Shown: one piece after another, positions 1 through 6,822 of the stretch | How the letters are laid out: every line of letters starts with the position of its first letter | Position numbering within the stretch: the first letter of the stretch is position 1 | NCBI GenBank assembly: GCA_964242215.1 | Contig: CAXTCJ010000121.1 | Span: 1 to 16,915, forward strand | Direction of reading: 5' to 3' | From: LMUY01 sp964242215 | GTDB taxonomy: Bacteria > Pseudomonadota > Alphaproteobacteria > Acetobacterales > Acetobacteraceae | DNA: 16,915 nucleotides | Made by a program: the position numbers and the translations under genes | The notes under the pieces: generated by a model | Seen by the model: the letters and a program-made list of their open reading frames with translations, nothing else | The model's database searches: none | What the model was told of the DNA's origin: nothing

Positions 1-5
1 AGGAG
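1..5 (+). promoter_or_regulatory. Ribosome binding site of the first monooxygenase gene
   Basis: AGGAG lies six bases before the ATG at 12, a good Shine-Dalgarno spacing. It fixes the start of the first gene and shows that this gene is complete in the window. A second in-frame ATG follows directly at 15. Confidence 0.75.
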
Positions 6-11
6 AAACCT

Positions 12-1328
12 ATGATGAAGCTCGGTCTGTCCATGCGCTATCTCGGCTACCATGACGCCGCATGGCGCCATCCCGAGGTCCCGTCCGACGGCTCGTCCGA
101 CTATCACCATTTCCTGCGCTGCGCCCAGGCGGCCGAGCGTGGCTTATTCGACATGGTGTTCTTCGCCGACGGTATCGGCGTACGCGCGAATGATGAGCCG
201 CCGGGTTCACTCAGCCACTCCAACCGCAATGTGGAGCTCGAGCCGCTGACCCTGCTCTCGGCCATTGCACCGATGACAAAGCATATCGGCTTGGTGAGCA
301 CCGCCTCCACCACCTACAACGAGCCCTACCACATCGCCCGCAAGTTCGCCTCGCTGGACCACATCAGCGGCGGCCGGGCCGGCTGGAACATCGTCACGTC
401 CTGGTCCGAGCAGGAAGCCTGGAACTTCAGCCGCGAGACCCACCTGGACTACGATACGCGCTACGACCGCGCACGCGAGTTCGTCGATGTCGTCACCGGG
501 CTGTGGGACAGCTGGGAGCCGGACGCCTTCGTCCACGACAAGGCGACGGGACAATTCTACGACCCGGCCAAGCTCCACGTGCTCAATCACAAGGGCAAAC
601 ACTTCCAGGTGCGCGGCCCGCTCAGCTCCAAGCCGACGCCGCAGGGCCGGCCGCTGCTGGTGCAGGCAGGCGGCAACCCGATGGGGCAGGAGATCGCGGC
701 CGCCGACGCCGACGTGGTGTATTCCTCCATCAACAGCCTGGAGCAGGCGCAGGCCTACTACGAGTCGGTGAAGGGGCGCATGGCCAAATACGGCCGCGAC
801 CGGAGCCTGCTGAAAATCATGCCGGCGATCATTCCCATCGTAGGACAAACCGAAGCGGCCGCTTACGCCAAGCTCGACCAATTGCAGGCGCTGATCGATC
901 CGCTCGTCGGCCAGGCACGGTTGTACGGCCTGATGGGAGATCTGTCCGCCTATGATTTCGACGGCCCGGTGCCGGAGCCCGTCGGCGCCAAAGTCCGCAG
1001 CCTGGCATATGGCTGGTGGGAGAAGGCCAAAACCGAAGGCTGGTCGATCCGGCAGATGTACAGCCAGTATGCCGTCGGCGAGGGCTTTCGCGTCGTCGGC
1101 ACCGCGGAGCAAATCGCCGACGTGATGGAACACTGGATGGACAACGGCGCCGCCGACGGCTTCAACGTCACGCCGACCCACCTGCCCCACGGCATCGACG
1201 ATTTCGTGGCCCACGTGGTGCCCGAACTTCAGCGACGCGGCCGCTTCCGCACGGCATACGAAGGCGCCACCCTGCGCGAAAATCTGGGCCTGCCCGCCTA
1301 TGTCAGCCGGTGGCAACGTCCCGCCTGA
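12..1328 (+). CDS. FMN-dependent monooxygenase, NtaA/SnaA/DszA family (copy 1)
   Basis: A 438-residue, full-length member of the bacterial luciferase-like (LLM) superfamily, NtaA/SnaA/DszA branch. Enzymes of this branch use FMNH2 supplied by a separate reductase and O2 to oxidise or cleave compounds such as nitrilotriacetate, sulfones or S-alkyl cysteines, in the cytoplasm. Seen here are the N-terminal MKLGL strand, FFADG (50-54), TTYNEPYHIAR (100-110), the hallmark SGGRAGWNIVTS (119-130) and GLWDSWEPDA (163-172). The start at 12 has a good ribosome binding site. The next gene is a paralogue 84 bp downstream, followed by an ABC importer, so the substrate is probably imported by that system. 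No flavin reductase is encoded in the window, so reduced FMN must come from elsewhere. The family is certain. The substrate cannot be read from the sequence. Confidence 0.9.
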   Translation: MMKLGLSMRYLGYHDAAWRHPEVPSDGSSDYHHFLRCAQAAERGLFDMVFFADGIGVRANDEPPGSLSHSNRNVELEPLTLLSAIAPMTKHIGLVSTASTTYNEPYHIARKFASLDHISGGRAGWNIVTSWSEQEAWNFSRETHLDYDTRYDRAREFVDVVTGLWDSWEPDAFVHDKATGQFYDPAKLHVLNHKGKHFQVRGPLSSKPTPQGRPLLVQAGGNPMGQEIAAADADVVYSSINSLEQAQAYYESVKGRMAKYGRDRSLLKIMPAIIPIVGQTEAAAYAKLDQLQALIDPLVGQARLYGLMGDLSAYDFDGPVPEPVGAKVRSLAYGWWEKAKTEGWSIRQMYSQYAVGEGFRVVGTAEQIADVMEHWMDNGAADGFNVTPTHLPHGIDDFVAHVVPELQRRGRFRTAYEGATLRENLGLPAYVSRWQRPA

Positions 1329-1329
1329 G

Positions 1330-1349
1330 CGGCGTTCAGTTTGACGCCG
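1330..1349 (+). other. Small hairpin just after the first monooxygenase stop
   Basis: CGGCGT (1330-1335) and ACGCCG (1344-1349) form a perfect 6-bp stem with an 8-base loop, starting one base after the stop codon. No T-run follows, so it is a poor intrinsic terminator. It could be an mRNA processing or stability stem between two cotranscribed genes. Short GC stems arise by chance in DNA this GC-rich, so confidence is low. Confidence 0.25.
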
Positions 1350-1412
1350 GGTAGGTCATGTTCATACGATGCGCCGCAGCATAGGAGCGACGACGCTTTG
1401 GCCCAGCGGCAG

Positions 1413-2765
1413 ATGAAACTCGGCCTGAACATCGTGGCAAACGGGGCGCACGCCTCCGGCTGGCGCATGCCCGACGCGCTGACCGACGCCGCGCTCGATA
1501 TCCGGCTGTGGAAGCGCATGGCGCAGGCGGCAGAACGTGCGCGGATCCACTTCATGTTCTGGGCCGATGGCATCGCCGTCCGCCACTCCGCCCGCGACGA
1601 TGACGAGTTGAGCTACAACGCCCGCATCGACGTCTACGAGCCGCTCACTCTGATCGGTGCGCTCTCGGCGGTGACGGAGCGCATGGGCTTCGTCGCCAGC
1701 GCCTCGACCACATACAACGACCCTTACACCATCGCCCGCAAGTTCGCGTCGCTGGATTACGTGAGCGAGGGCCGGGTCGGCTGGAACGTCGTCACCTCGT
1801 GGAGCGAGCAGGAGGCGTATAATTTTGGCCGCGACGCGCATATGGAGCACGCGCTGCGCTATCGCCGGGCCGAGGAATTCGTCGACGTCGTGTTCGGTCT
1901 GTGGGACAGTTGGGAAGACGATGCGTTCATTCGCGACAAAGTCGGCGGCCAGTATTTCGACCCGGCCAAGCTACACACGCTGAACCATCGCGGTGAGACC
2001 TTCGCCGTCAAAGGTCCGCTCAACGTTGCGCGACCGATCCAAGGCTACCCGGTCATCGCGCAGGCCGGCTCTTCCGGACCAGGCCAGAATCTGGGCTCGC
2101 GCATCGCCGACCTGATCTACACCGCGCAAAAAACCAAGGAGGACGCGGTCGCCTTCTACACCAGCGTCAAGGAGCATGGCGCGGCCGCTGGGCGCGATCC
2201 GGACAGCATGCTGGTGATGCCTGGTATCCTCGCCATCATGGGCCGCACGCGGCAGGACGCGCACGACCGGTTCGAACAATTGCAGGGCCTCGTGCACCCA
2301 CGTGTTGGTTTGCCGATGCTGACCGACACCTTCGGTGACCTCTCGGGGCACGACCCGGACAGCCCCCTGCCCCCGCCGCTCAATCGCCACAACGCGGTCA
2401 AGAGCGCGCACGAAAAGCTGGCCAAGCTCGGCGCGCAGCCGGGGATGACGATCCGCAAGCTGTATCAGATTATGGCCGGTGCCTCCGGCCACAACGTCGT
2501 GGTCGGCACACCGGCCGAAGTCGCCGACCTCATGGAGGATTGGTTCACCGCCCGCGGCTGCGACGGCTTCAACATCATGCCCCCCTTCCTACCCGACCCG
2601 GCGATCGAAGCTTTCGAATGGCTCGTGCCCGAATTGCAGCGCCGTGGCCTGTTCCAAACCGAATACCAGGGCGACGGCACGCTCCGTGGCAGTCTCGGCC
2701 TGGCACGACCCGCATTCGGCAGTCACCGCCGCCAGACCAGTGCAGCGAAGCACCCAATTGCGTAG
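1413..2765 (+). CDS. FMN-dependent monooxygenase, NtaA/SnaA/DszA family (copy 2)
   Basis: A 450-residue paralogue of the preceding gene, alignable over its whole length. Seen are MKLGLN at the start, FWADGIAVR (49-57), TTYNDPYTIARKF (99-111), EGRVGWNVVTSW (119-130), then GLWDSWEDDA and FDPAKLHTLNHRG blocks matching copy 1. I chose ATG 1413 because it aligns with the start of copy 1. A TTG at 1398 in the same frame has AGGAG (1383-1387) ten bases before it and would add five residues. The frame is also open back to a TTG at 1341, but that stretch shows no conservation. Tandem copies may oxidise related substrates, catalyse successive steps or form a heteromer; the sequence does not decide. Loop regions differ between the copies (for example NAR versus SNRN around residue 70), which suggests different substrate pockets. 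FMNH2-dependent by family; no partner reductase is present. Confidence 0.88.
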   Translation: MKLGLNIVANGAHASGWRMPDALTDAALDIRLWKRMAQAAERARIHFMFWADGIAVRHSARDDDELSYNARIDVYEPLTLIGALSAVTERMGFVASASTTYNDPYTIARKFASLDYVSEGRVGWNVVTSWSEQEAYNFGRDAHMEHALRYRRAEEFVDVVFGLWDSWEDDAFIRDKVGGQYFDPAKLHTLNHRGETFAVKGPLNVARPIQGYPVIAQAGSSGPGQNLGSRIADLIYTAQKTKEDAVAFYTSVKEHGAAAGRDPDSMLVMPGILAIMGRTRQDAHDRFEQLQGLVHPRVGLPMLTDTFGDLSGHDPDSPLPPPLNRHNAVKSAHEKLAKLGAQPGMTIRKLYQIMAGASGHNVVVGTPAEVADLMEDWFTARGCDGFNIMPPFLPDPAIEAFEWLVPELQRRGLFQTEYQGDGTLRGSLGLARPAFGSHRRQTSAAKHPIA

Positions 2766-2813
2766 GGCGCCTAAGCGCAGCGGAATACGCCATCCTTGCG
2801 ACGGCACCAGCAC

Positions 2814-2817
2814 AGGA
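2814..2817 (+). promoter_or_regulatory. Ribosome binding site of the binding-protein gene
   Basis: AGGA eight bases before ATG 2826. It supports this start over the upstream in-frame TTG at 2796, which would put ten charged residues ahead of the signal peptide. Confidence 0.55.
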
Positions 2818-2825
2818 TCCATTCG

Positions 2826-3710
2826 ATGAGAACGCCCCTCCGCCTCGCCCTGGCTGCAAGCATTGCCTGGTGCCTGCACGCGACGCCGGGTCAAGCACAG
2901 ACCGACGTGGTGATCCCGACGCAGACTGCACAAACCGATTTGATGAAGCTGCTGCCAGTAGACATCGCTGCGTCCAAGACCTTCACCTTGGCCGTCGCAC
3001 TCGGCTCGCCGCCCGATGATTTCCGGGATGCCAAGGGCGAGATCGCAGGCTGGGAGATCGATATCATGCGCGCCGCCACCGAGGCGCTAGGGCTGAAGCT
3101 GGACCTCCGGCCGACCACGTTCGACACGCTGATCCCGGGGCTGCAGTCCAAGCGTTTCGACGGAGCAACCGGACAGATGGGCATCACCGATGCGCGCGAG
3201 AAGGTGCTCGACATGGTTGGCACGCTGATCGCCAACGAGCTCTTTGCGTCGCTGTCCGATCGGGACATCAAGATCACCGGGCTGCAGGATCTATGCGGAA
3301 TGACGGTGGGCACCACCCGCGGCTCGCGCGAGTTGGTGTTCGTGGAGAGCGCGCAGCCGCAATGCGCAGCAGCCGGTAAGCCGCCGATCAACGCGCTCGC
3401 GTTCAATGACGGCAACGGTGCGGTGGAAGCATTGATGAGCCGCCGGTCGGACCTATTCTGGCTCGGCTCGACGGCGGTCAGCTATTTCGTGGGCCAGTCC
3501 AAGGGACGCACCAAGGTTGTCGGCAGCTACACCGACCGGAGCTATCTCGGCGTCGGCATGCCGAAGGGATCGGAGATGGTGAAGCCGCTGCAGGCCGCGA
3601 TCCAGTACCTGGTCGATAACGGCACGTACACCAAGATCATCACGAAATGGGGCCTAGAGGACGGCGCCATCAAGCAGGTCCCAGTGAACCCGACCGGCAC
3701 GCCGCGGTGA
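2826..3710 (+). CDS. Periplasmic solute-binding protein of a polar-amino-acid-type ABC importer (SBP_bac_3)
   Basis: A 294-residue family 3 extracellular binding protein, the usual length for amino acid or opine receptors. Residues 1-24 form a signal peptide: basic start, hydrophobic stretch, likely cleavage after GQA. Typical family blocks follow: GEIAGWEIDIMRA (71-83), the FDGATGQMGITDAREKVLD region (111-129) with the ligand-contacting Arg124, and LCGMTVGTTRGS (156-167). Cys157 and Cys180 sit where many relatives have a disulfide in the second lobe. The protein delivers ligand to the permease encoded immediately downstream; its stop codon overlaps the permease start by one base. The family mostly binds polar amino acids and close analogues, which suggests an amino-acid-like substrate for the two upstream monooxygenases. 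The exact ligand is unknown. Confidence 0.88.
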   Translation: MRTPLRLALAASIAWCLHATPGQAQTDVVIPTQTAQTDLMKLLPVDIAASKTFTLAVALGSPPDDFRDAKGEIAGWEIDIMRAATEALGLKLDLRPTTFDTLIPGLQSKRFDGATGQMGITDAREKVLDMVGTLIANELFASLSDRDIKITGLQDLCGMTVGTTRGSRELVFVESAQPQCAAAGKPPINALAFNDGNGAVEALMSRRSDLFWLGSTAVSYFVGQSKGRTKVVGSYTDRSYLGVGMPKGSEMVKPLQAAIQYLVDNGTYTKIITKWGLEDGAIKQVPVNPTGTPR

Positions 3711-4555
3711 TGCCCGGCGCCGCCTCGCCGGGTGAGGCGGCGCCGCTACGGGTCGTCCCACTGCGTCATCCCTGGACGTGGGCCGCCACCGCCGTCGCGG
3801 TCCTCATCGCCGCCGGCGCACTGACGAGCGTCGCCACCAACGCGGCGTTCGAATGGCCGGTCGTCGCCGAGTACCTGTTCAATGGGCAGATACTGCAGGG
3901 CCTCGCGCGCACGCTGGAACTTACCGTTATCGCGATGGCAATCGGCTTGGTGCTGGGCACGATATTGGCTGTGATGCGGCTGTCGACGAACCGGCTGCTT
4001 TCGACGTTGAGCTGGGTTTACATCTGGTTCTTCCGCAGCGTACCGACGCTGGTGCAGCTGATCTTCTGGTACAATTTCGGCGCGCTGTATCCCGTGATTG
4101 CGTTACGCCTTCCGGGCGGCCCGACACTGTTCAGCGCCAGTGCCAACACGCTGATCACACCGATGTTTGCCGCGCTCGCCGGATTAGGCCTGGCCCAAGC
4201 CGCCTACACGGCGGAGGTCGTGCGCGCCGGGATCACCGCGGTCCCACATGGGCAGACGCGGGCGGCCAAGGCGCTCGGCATGCGACCGATGACGATCTTT
4301 CGGCGCATCATCTTTCCGCAGGCCATGCGCGTGATCATCCCGCCCGTCGGCAACGAAGTGATCTCAATGGTCAAGAACACGTCGCTCGTCAGTGTGATCG
4401 CCTTGGCAGAACTGCTGTATACGGCGCAGCTGATTTACGCCCGCACGTACGAGACGATCCCGCTGCTGATCGTAGCCTCGCTCTGGTATCTGCTCGTTGT
4501 GTCCGTGCTATCCGCCGGGCAGCACGTGCTCGAACACCGTTACCGCGCACGATGA
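3710..4555 (+). CDS. ABC importer permease, polar amino acid (HisM/GlnP) family
   Basis: A 281-residue inner-membrane permease. A hydrophobic helix at about 24-44 is followed by the conserved family core: LARTLELTVIAMAIGLVLG (65-83), FRSVPTLVQLIFWY (108-121) and the cytoplasmic EAA loop AAKALGMRPMTIFRRIIFPQ (185-204) that docks on the ATPase. NEVISMVKNTSLVSVI follows at 215-230. The ATG at 3710 overlaps the binding-protein stop (TGATG), so translation is probably coupled and no separate ribosome binding site is needed. Only one permease gene is present, so the channel is probably a homodimer. The N-terminal 20 residues are Pro/Ala-rich and cytoplasmic by prediction. The role is clear from the family and neighbours. 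Confidence 0.9.
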   Translation: MPGAASPGEAAPLRVVPLRHPWTWAATAVAVLIAAGALTSVATNAAFEWPVVAEYLFNGQILQGLARTLELTVIAMAIGLVLGTILAVMRLSTNRLLSTLSWVYIWFFRSVPTLVQLIFWYNFGALYPVIALRLPGGPTLFSASANTLITPMFAALAGLGLAQAAYTAEVVRAGITAVPHGQTRAAKALGMRPMTIFRRIIFPQAMRVIIPPVGNEVISMVKNTSLVSVIALAELLYTAQLIYARTYETIPLLIVASLWYLLVVSVLSAGQHVLEHRYRAR

Positions 4556-5313
4556 CCAGCATGGTCCGCGTCCGAGGGCTCTCGAAGTACTACGGCTCGC
4601 GCCAAGTGCTGTGCGGCGTCGACTTGGACGTCGCCGCCGGCAGCGTGATGTGCATTATCGGCCCGTCTGGCTCGGGCAAGAGCACGCTGCTGTCCTGCAT
4701 CAACCACTTGGAGCGCATCGACGCCGGGCAGATCTGGGTAGATGGCGAGTTGGTCGGCTACCGAGAGCATAATGGCAAGCTCTATGAACTGCCGGAGCGT
4801 CAGGTCGCTACCATGCGGCAGCGGGTCGGCATGGTGTTCCAGCAGTTCAATCTGTTTCCCCATATGACAGCGTTGCAGAACATCATGGAGGCGCCGATCC
4901 AGGTGAAACGCGCCAAGCCCGCGCAGGCACGGGAGCGCGCCATGTCGCTGCTCGAGCGCGTCGGCCTCGCCGGCAAACACGCCAACTACCCGGCACAACT
5001 CTCCGGCGGCGAGCAGCAGCGCGTGGCGATCGCCCGTGCCTTGGCGATGGACCCGCAACTGATGCTGTTCGACGAGCCGACCTCTGCCCTAGATCCCGAA
5101 CTGGTCGGTGAAGTTCTGGCCGTGATGAAGGACCTCGCCCGCAGCGGGATGACGATGGTGGTGGTCACGCATGAACTCGCTTTCGCACGCGAGGTTGGTG
5201 ACGAACTGACGTTCATGGACGCCGGCCGTGTCGTCGAACGTGGTGCGCCACGTGCTGTGCTGAGCGCCCCGCAAGAACGCCGCACCCGAGATTTTTTATC
5301 CCGCGTGCTCTGA
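4552..5313 (+). CDS. ABC importer ATPase, polar amino acid (GlnQ/HisP) family
   Basis: A 253-residue ATP-binding subunit, full length for the family. All motifs are intact: Walker A GPSGSGKST (37-45), Q-loop FQQFNLFPH (96-104), signature LSGGEQQR (150-157), Walker B LMLFDEPTSALD (170-181) and H-loop His207. It powers uptake through the permease encoded just before it. The ATG at 4552 overlaps the permease stop by four bases (ATGA), which implies coupled translation. The same frame is open upstream to 3778, but that part is a shadow of the permease gene and shows no domain; the ATPase fold begins at MTSMVRVRGLSKYYG. The insert after Asp64 (GELVGYREHNGKLYELPERQVATMR region) is seen in many opine/amino acid ATPases. 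This is the last gene of the + strand cluster. Confidence 0.93.
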   Translation: MTSMVRVRGLSKYYGSRQVLCGVDLDVAAGSVMCIIGPSGSGKSTLLSCINHLERIDAGQIWVDGELVGYREHNGKLYELPERQVATMRQRVGMVFQQFNLFPHMTALQNIMEAPIQVKRAKPAQARERAMSLLERVGLAGKHANYPAQLSGGEQQRVAIARALAMDPQLMLFDEPTSALDPELVGEVLAVMKDLARSGMTMVVVTHELAFAREVGDELTFMDAGRVVERGAPRAVLSAPQERRTRDFLSRVL

Positions 5314-5316
5314 TCT

Positions 5317-5339
5317 CCCTCTCCCCTTGCCAGAGAGGG
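5317..5339. terminator. Hairpin at a convergent gene junction, possible bidirectional terminator
   Basis: CCCTCTC (5317-5323) pairs perfectly with GAGAGGG (5333-5339) across a 9-base loop. It starts four bases after the ABC ATPase stop and lies 30 bases before the end of the oppositely oriented MFS gene. There is no clear T-run on either side, so termination efficiency is uncertain, but the position between two 3' ends fits a shared terminator. Confidence 0.5.
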
Positions 5340-5350
5340 TCGGGGTGAGG
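5317..5350. repeat. Copy of a common proteobacterial intergenic hairpin repeat
   Basis: On the - strand the segment reads CCTCACCCCGACCCTCTC, then TGGCAAGGGGAGAGGG. I recognise this as the type of short palindromic repeat (CCTCACCCC-GACCCTCTCC, then a hairpin) scattered between genes in many proteobacterial genomes. Only one copy is in this window, so its repetitive nature here is knowledge-based rather than shown. Confidence 0.5.
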
Positions 5351-5369
5351 GGCGGCCACTCAAAGGAAG

Positions 5370-6773
5370 TTACCGCGCCTGCGACATTAGCTCCGGCGAG
5401 ACGTGGCTCGCGGCGTCCGGCATCACGGGTGCGATCTCCTCCAGTGTGCGCTGCCGGGTATCGATGTCGAACAAGCCGACCAGCACCGCTTGCACCACGA
5501 ACACCAACGAGAGCATGCCCACAACGCCAGCCAGCCCGCCCCAGGCAAACACCGCGACAACCGCGAACTGGATGGCGGACGTCGCGAGGCGGCCCACGGT
5601 GATGCACAGACCGGTGCCACGGAGGCGATATTGCGTCGGGAACAACTCCGGCACATGGGCGACGAACCCGAACGCGTTGTTCGCGTAGATCGCCGTCACC
5701 AGGCAGAAGCCGGTGAACAGGAACAGCGCGCCGCCGCCGGTGAACGGGAAGATGCAGCCCATGATCGCCGCCACCACCGATGCACAAACGATCCCCGTCT
5801 TGTGCCGGATGCGGTCGGCGAACAGCAACGCGATCACGGAACCGACCACACCGCCAAACGACAGAATTGAGGTGAAGGCAAGCGAGGTGGACACGTCCAT
5901 GCCCTGCCGCACCAGGAAACTGGGCACCCATTGCACAAAGCCATACAGGCCGAAGCCCAGCACGATGTTGATGAGAATGCCGATTAACGTGCGCCGGATT
6001 ACGGGACGGCTGAACAGAACGAGGAGCGAGACGGGCGTCGTGTCGACCGGCGGGGCGGCGATGACGGCAGGTAGCGGGCCACGACGGGCCGCAATCTGCT
6101 CGACCTTGGACACGATGGCGTCGGCCTCGGCGTAGCGGCCCTTGCTCTCGAGCCAGCGGGGGCTCTCAGGCATCGCTTTACGCACGAGCCATAGCACCAG
6201 CGCCGCGACACCGATGCCCGCAAACATTGCCCGCCAGCCAAGATTGGGAATCACCCAGAGCGACACCACGGACGACACGGCGAGGGCGGAGTTCGTCGTC
6301 GTCGCGACCAGCACCATCCAACGCCCCCGGCTTCGGGCCGGGACAAATTCCGTGAGTGTCGCGTAGCCGACAACAATCTCGGCACCCAGGCCCAGGCCCA
6401 TGACGAAGCGCAGCGCGATCAGCACCGTCATGCTCGGCGCAAAGGCGGCCGCGAGTGAGGCTAGGCCGAATAGCGCCAAGTTGAACTGGTAGGAAAAGCG
6501 CCGACCGAAACGGTCACCTAGGATGCCGGCGACCCAGGATCCCACGACCATTCCGAGGAAGGTCGCGGAGATGAAACTGGCATTGGCCTGCATCGTCGAC
6601 CAGCCGCTTTTCACCAATGTCGCCAGCACGCCACCGGCTAGATAGATGTCGAACACGTCGATGAACAGGCCGAGCGCGATCAGCACGACAACGCGGGTGT
6701 GGAACGAGCAGAATGGCAACCGGTCGAGCCGGCCGCCAACTGTCCCGCGTTGTGCTTCGGTGGAAGTGATCAT
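5370..6773 (-). CDS. MFS transporter, metabolite:proton symporter type
   Basis: A 467-residue inner-membrane major facilitator with about 12 hydrophobic segments. Seen are the acidic TM1 motif DVFD (39-42), the TM2-TM3 loop signature GDRFGRR (86-92), GLGLGAEIVVGY (126-137) in TM4, and PESPRWL (202-208) after TM6. These are features of the metabolite/sugar/aromatic-acid porter branch. It probably imports an organic acid or similar small metabolite with protons. The start at 6773 has GAGGA seven bases upstream on the - strand. It is the last gene of the crotonase / acyl-CoA ligase / acyl-CoA dehydrogenase set, 49 bp after the dehydrogenase stop, so it most likely brings in the acid that the set degrades. 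An aromatic acid, a dicarboxylate or a sugar acid are all possible substrates. Confidence 0.85.
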   Translation of the reverse strand: MITSTEAQRGTVGGRLDRLPFCSFHTRVVVLIALGLFIDVFDIYLAGGVLATLVKSGWSTMQANASFISATFLGMVVGSWVAGILGDRFGRRFSYQFNLALFGLASLAAAFAPSMTVLIALRFVMGLGLGAEIVVGYATLTEFVPARSRGRWMVLVATTTNSALAVSSVVSLWVIPNLGWRAMFAGIGVAALVLWLVRKAMPESPRWLESKGRYAEADAIVSKVEQIAARRGPLPAVIAAPPVDTTPVSLLVLFSRPVIRRTLIGILINIVLGFGLYGFVQWVPSFLVRQGMDVSTSLAFTSILSFGGVVGSVIALLFADRIRHKTGIVCASVVAAIMGCIFPFTGGGALFLFTGFCLVTAIYANNAFGFVAHVPELFPTQYRLRGTGLCITVGRLATSAIQFAVVAVFAWGGLAGVVGMLSLVFVVQAVLVGLFDIDTRQRTLEEIAPVMPDAASHVSPELMSQAR

Positions 6774-6780
6774 TGGACGG

Positions 6781-6785
6781 TCCTC
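6781..6785 (-). promoter_or_regulatory. Ribosome binding site of the MFS transporter gene
   Basis: GAGGA on the - strand, seven bases before the start codon at 6773. It supports the chosen start. Confidence 0.6.
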
Positions 6786-6822
6786 TTCGAGGTTCTCGGT
6801 GATCAGCCCCGCACGGGACCGC

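Noticed and set aside
207..1316. Open frame of 369 codons antisense to monooxygenase copy 1
   Set aside because: Composition follows the third-position GC of the gene on the + strand, no recognisable domain, and the + strand protein is clearly a conserved family.
3778..4551. N-terminal extension that would make the ABC ATPase a 511-residue fusion
   Set aside because: The extension is the permease gene read in another frame. It is rich in Arg/His and has no domain, while the ATPase fold begins normally at 4552 with a stop/start overlap.
5291..5297. T-run close to the end of the ABC ATPase gene as terminator tail
   Set aside because: It lies inside the coding sequence, upstream of the hairpin rather than after it, so it cannot serve as the U-tract of that hairpin.
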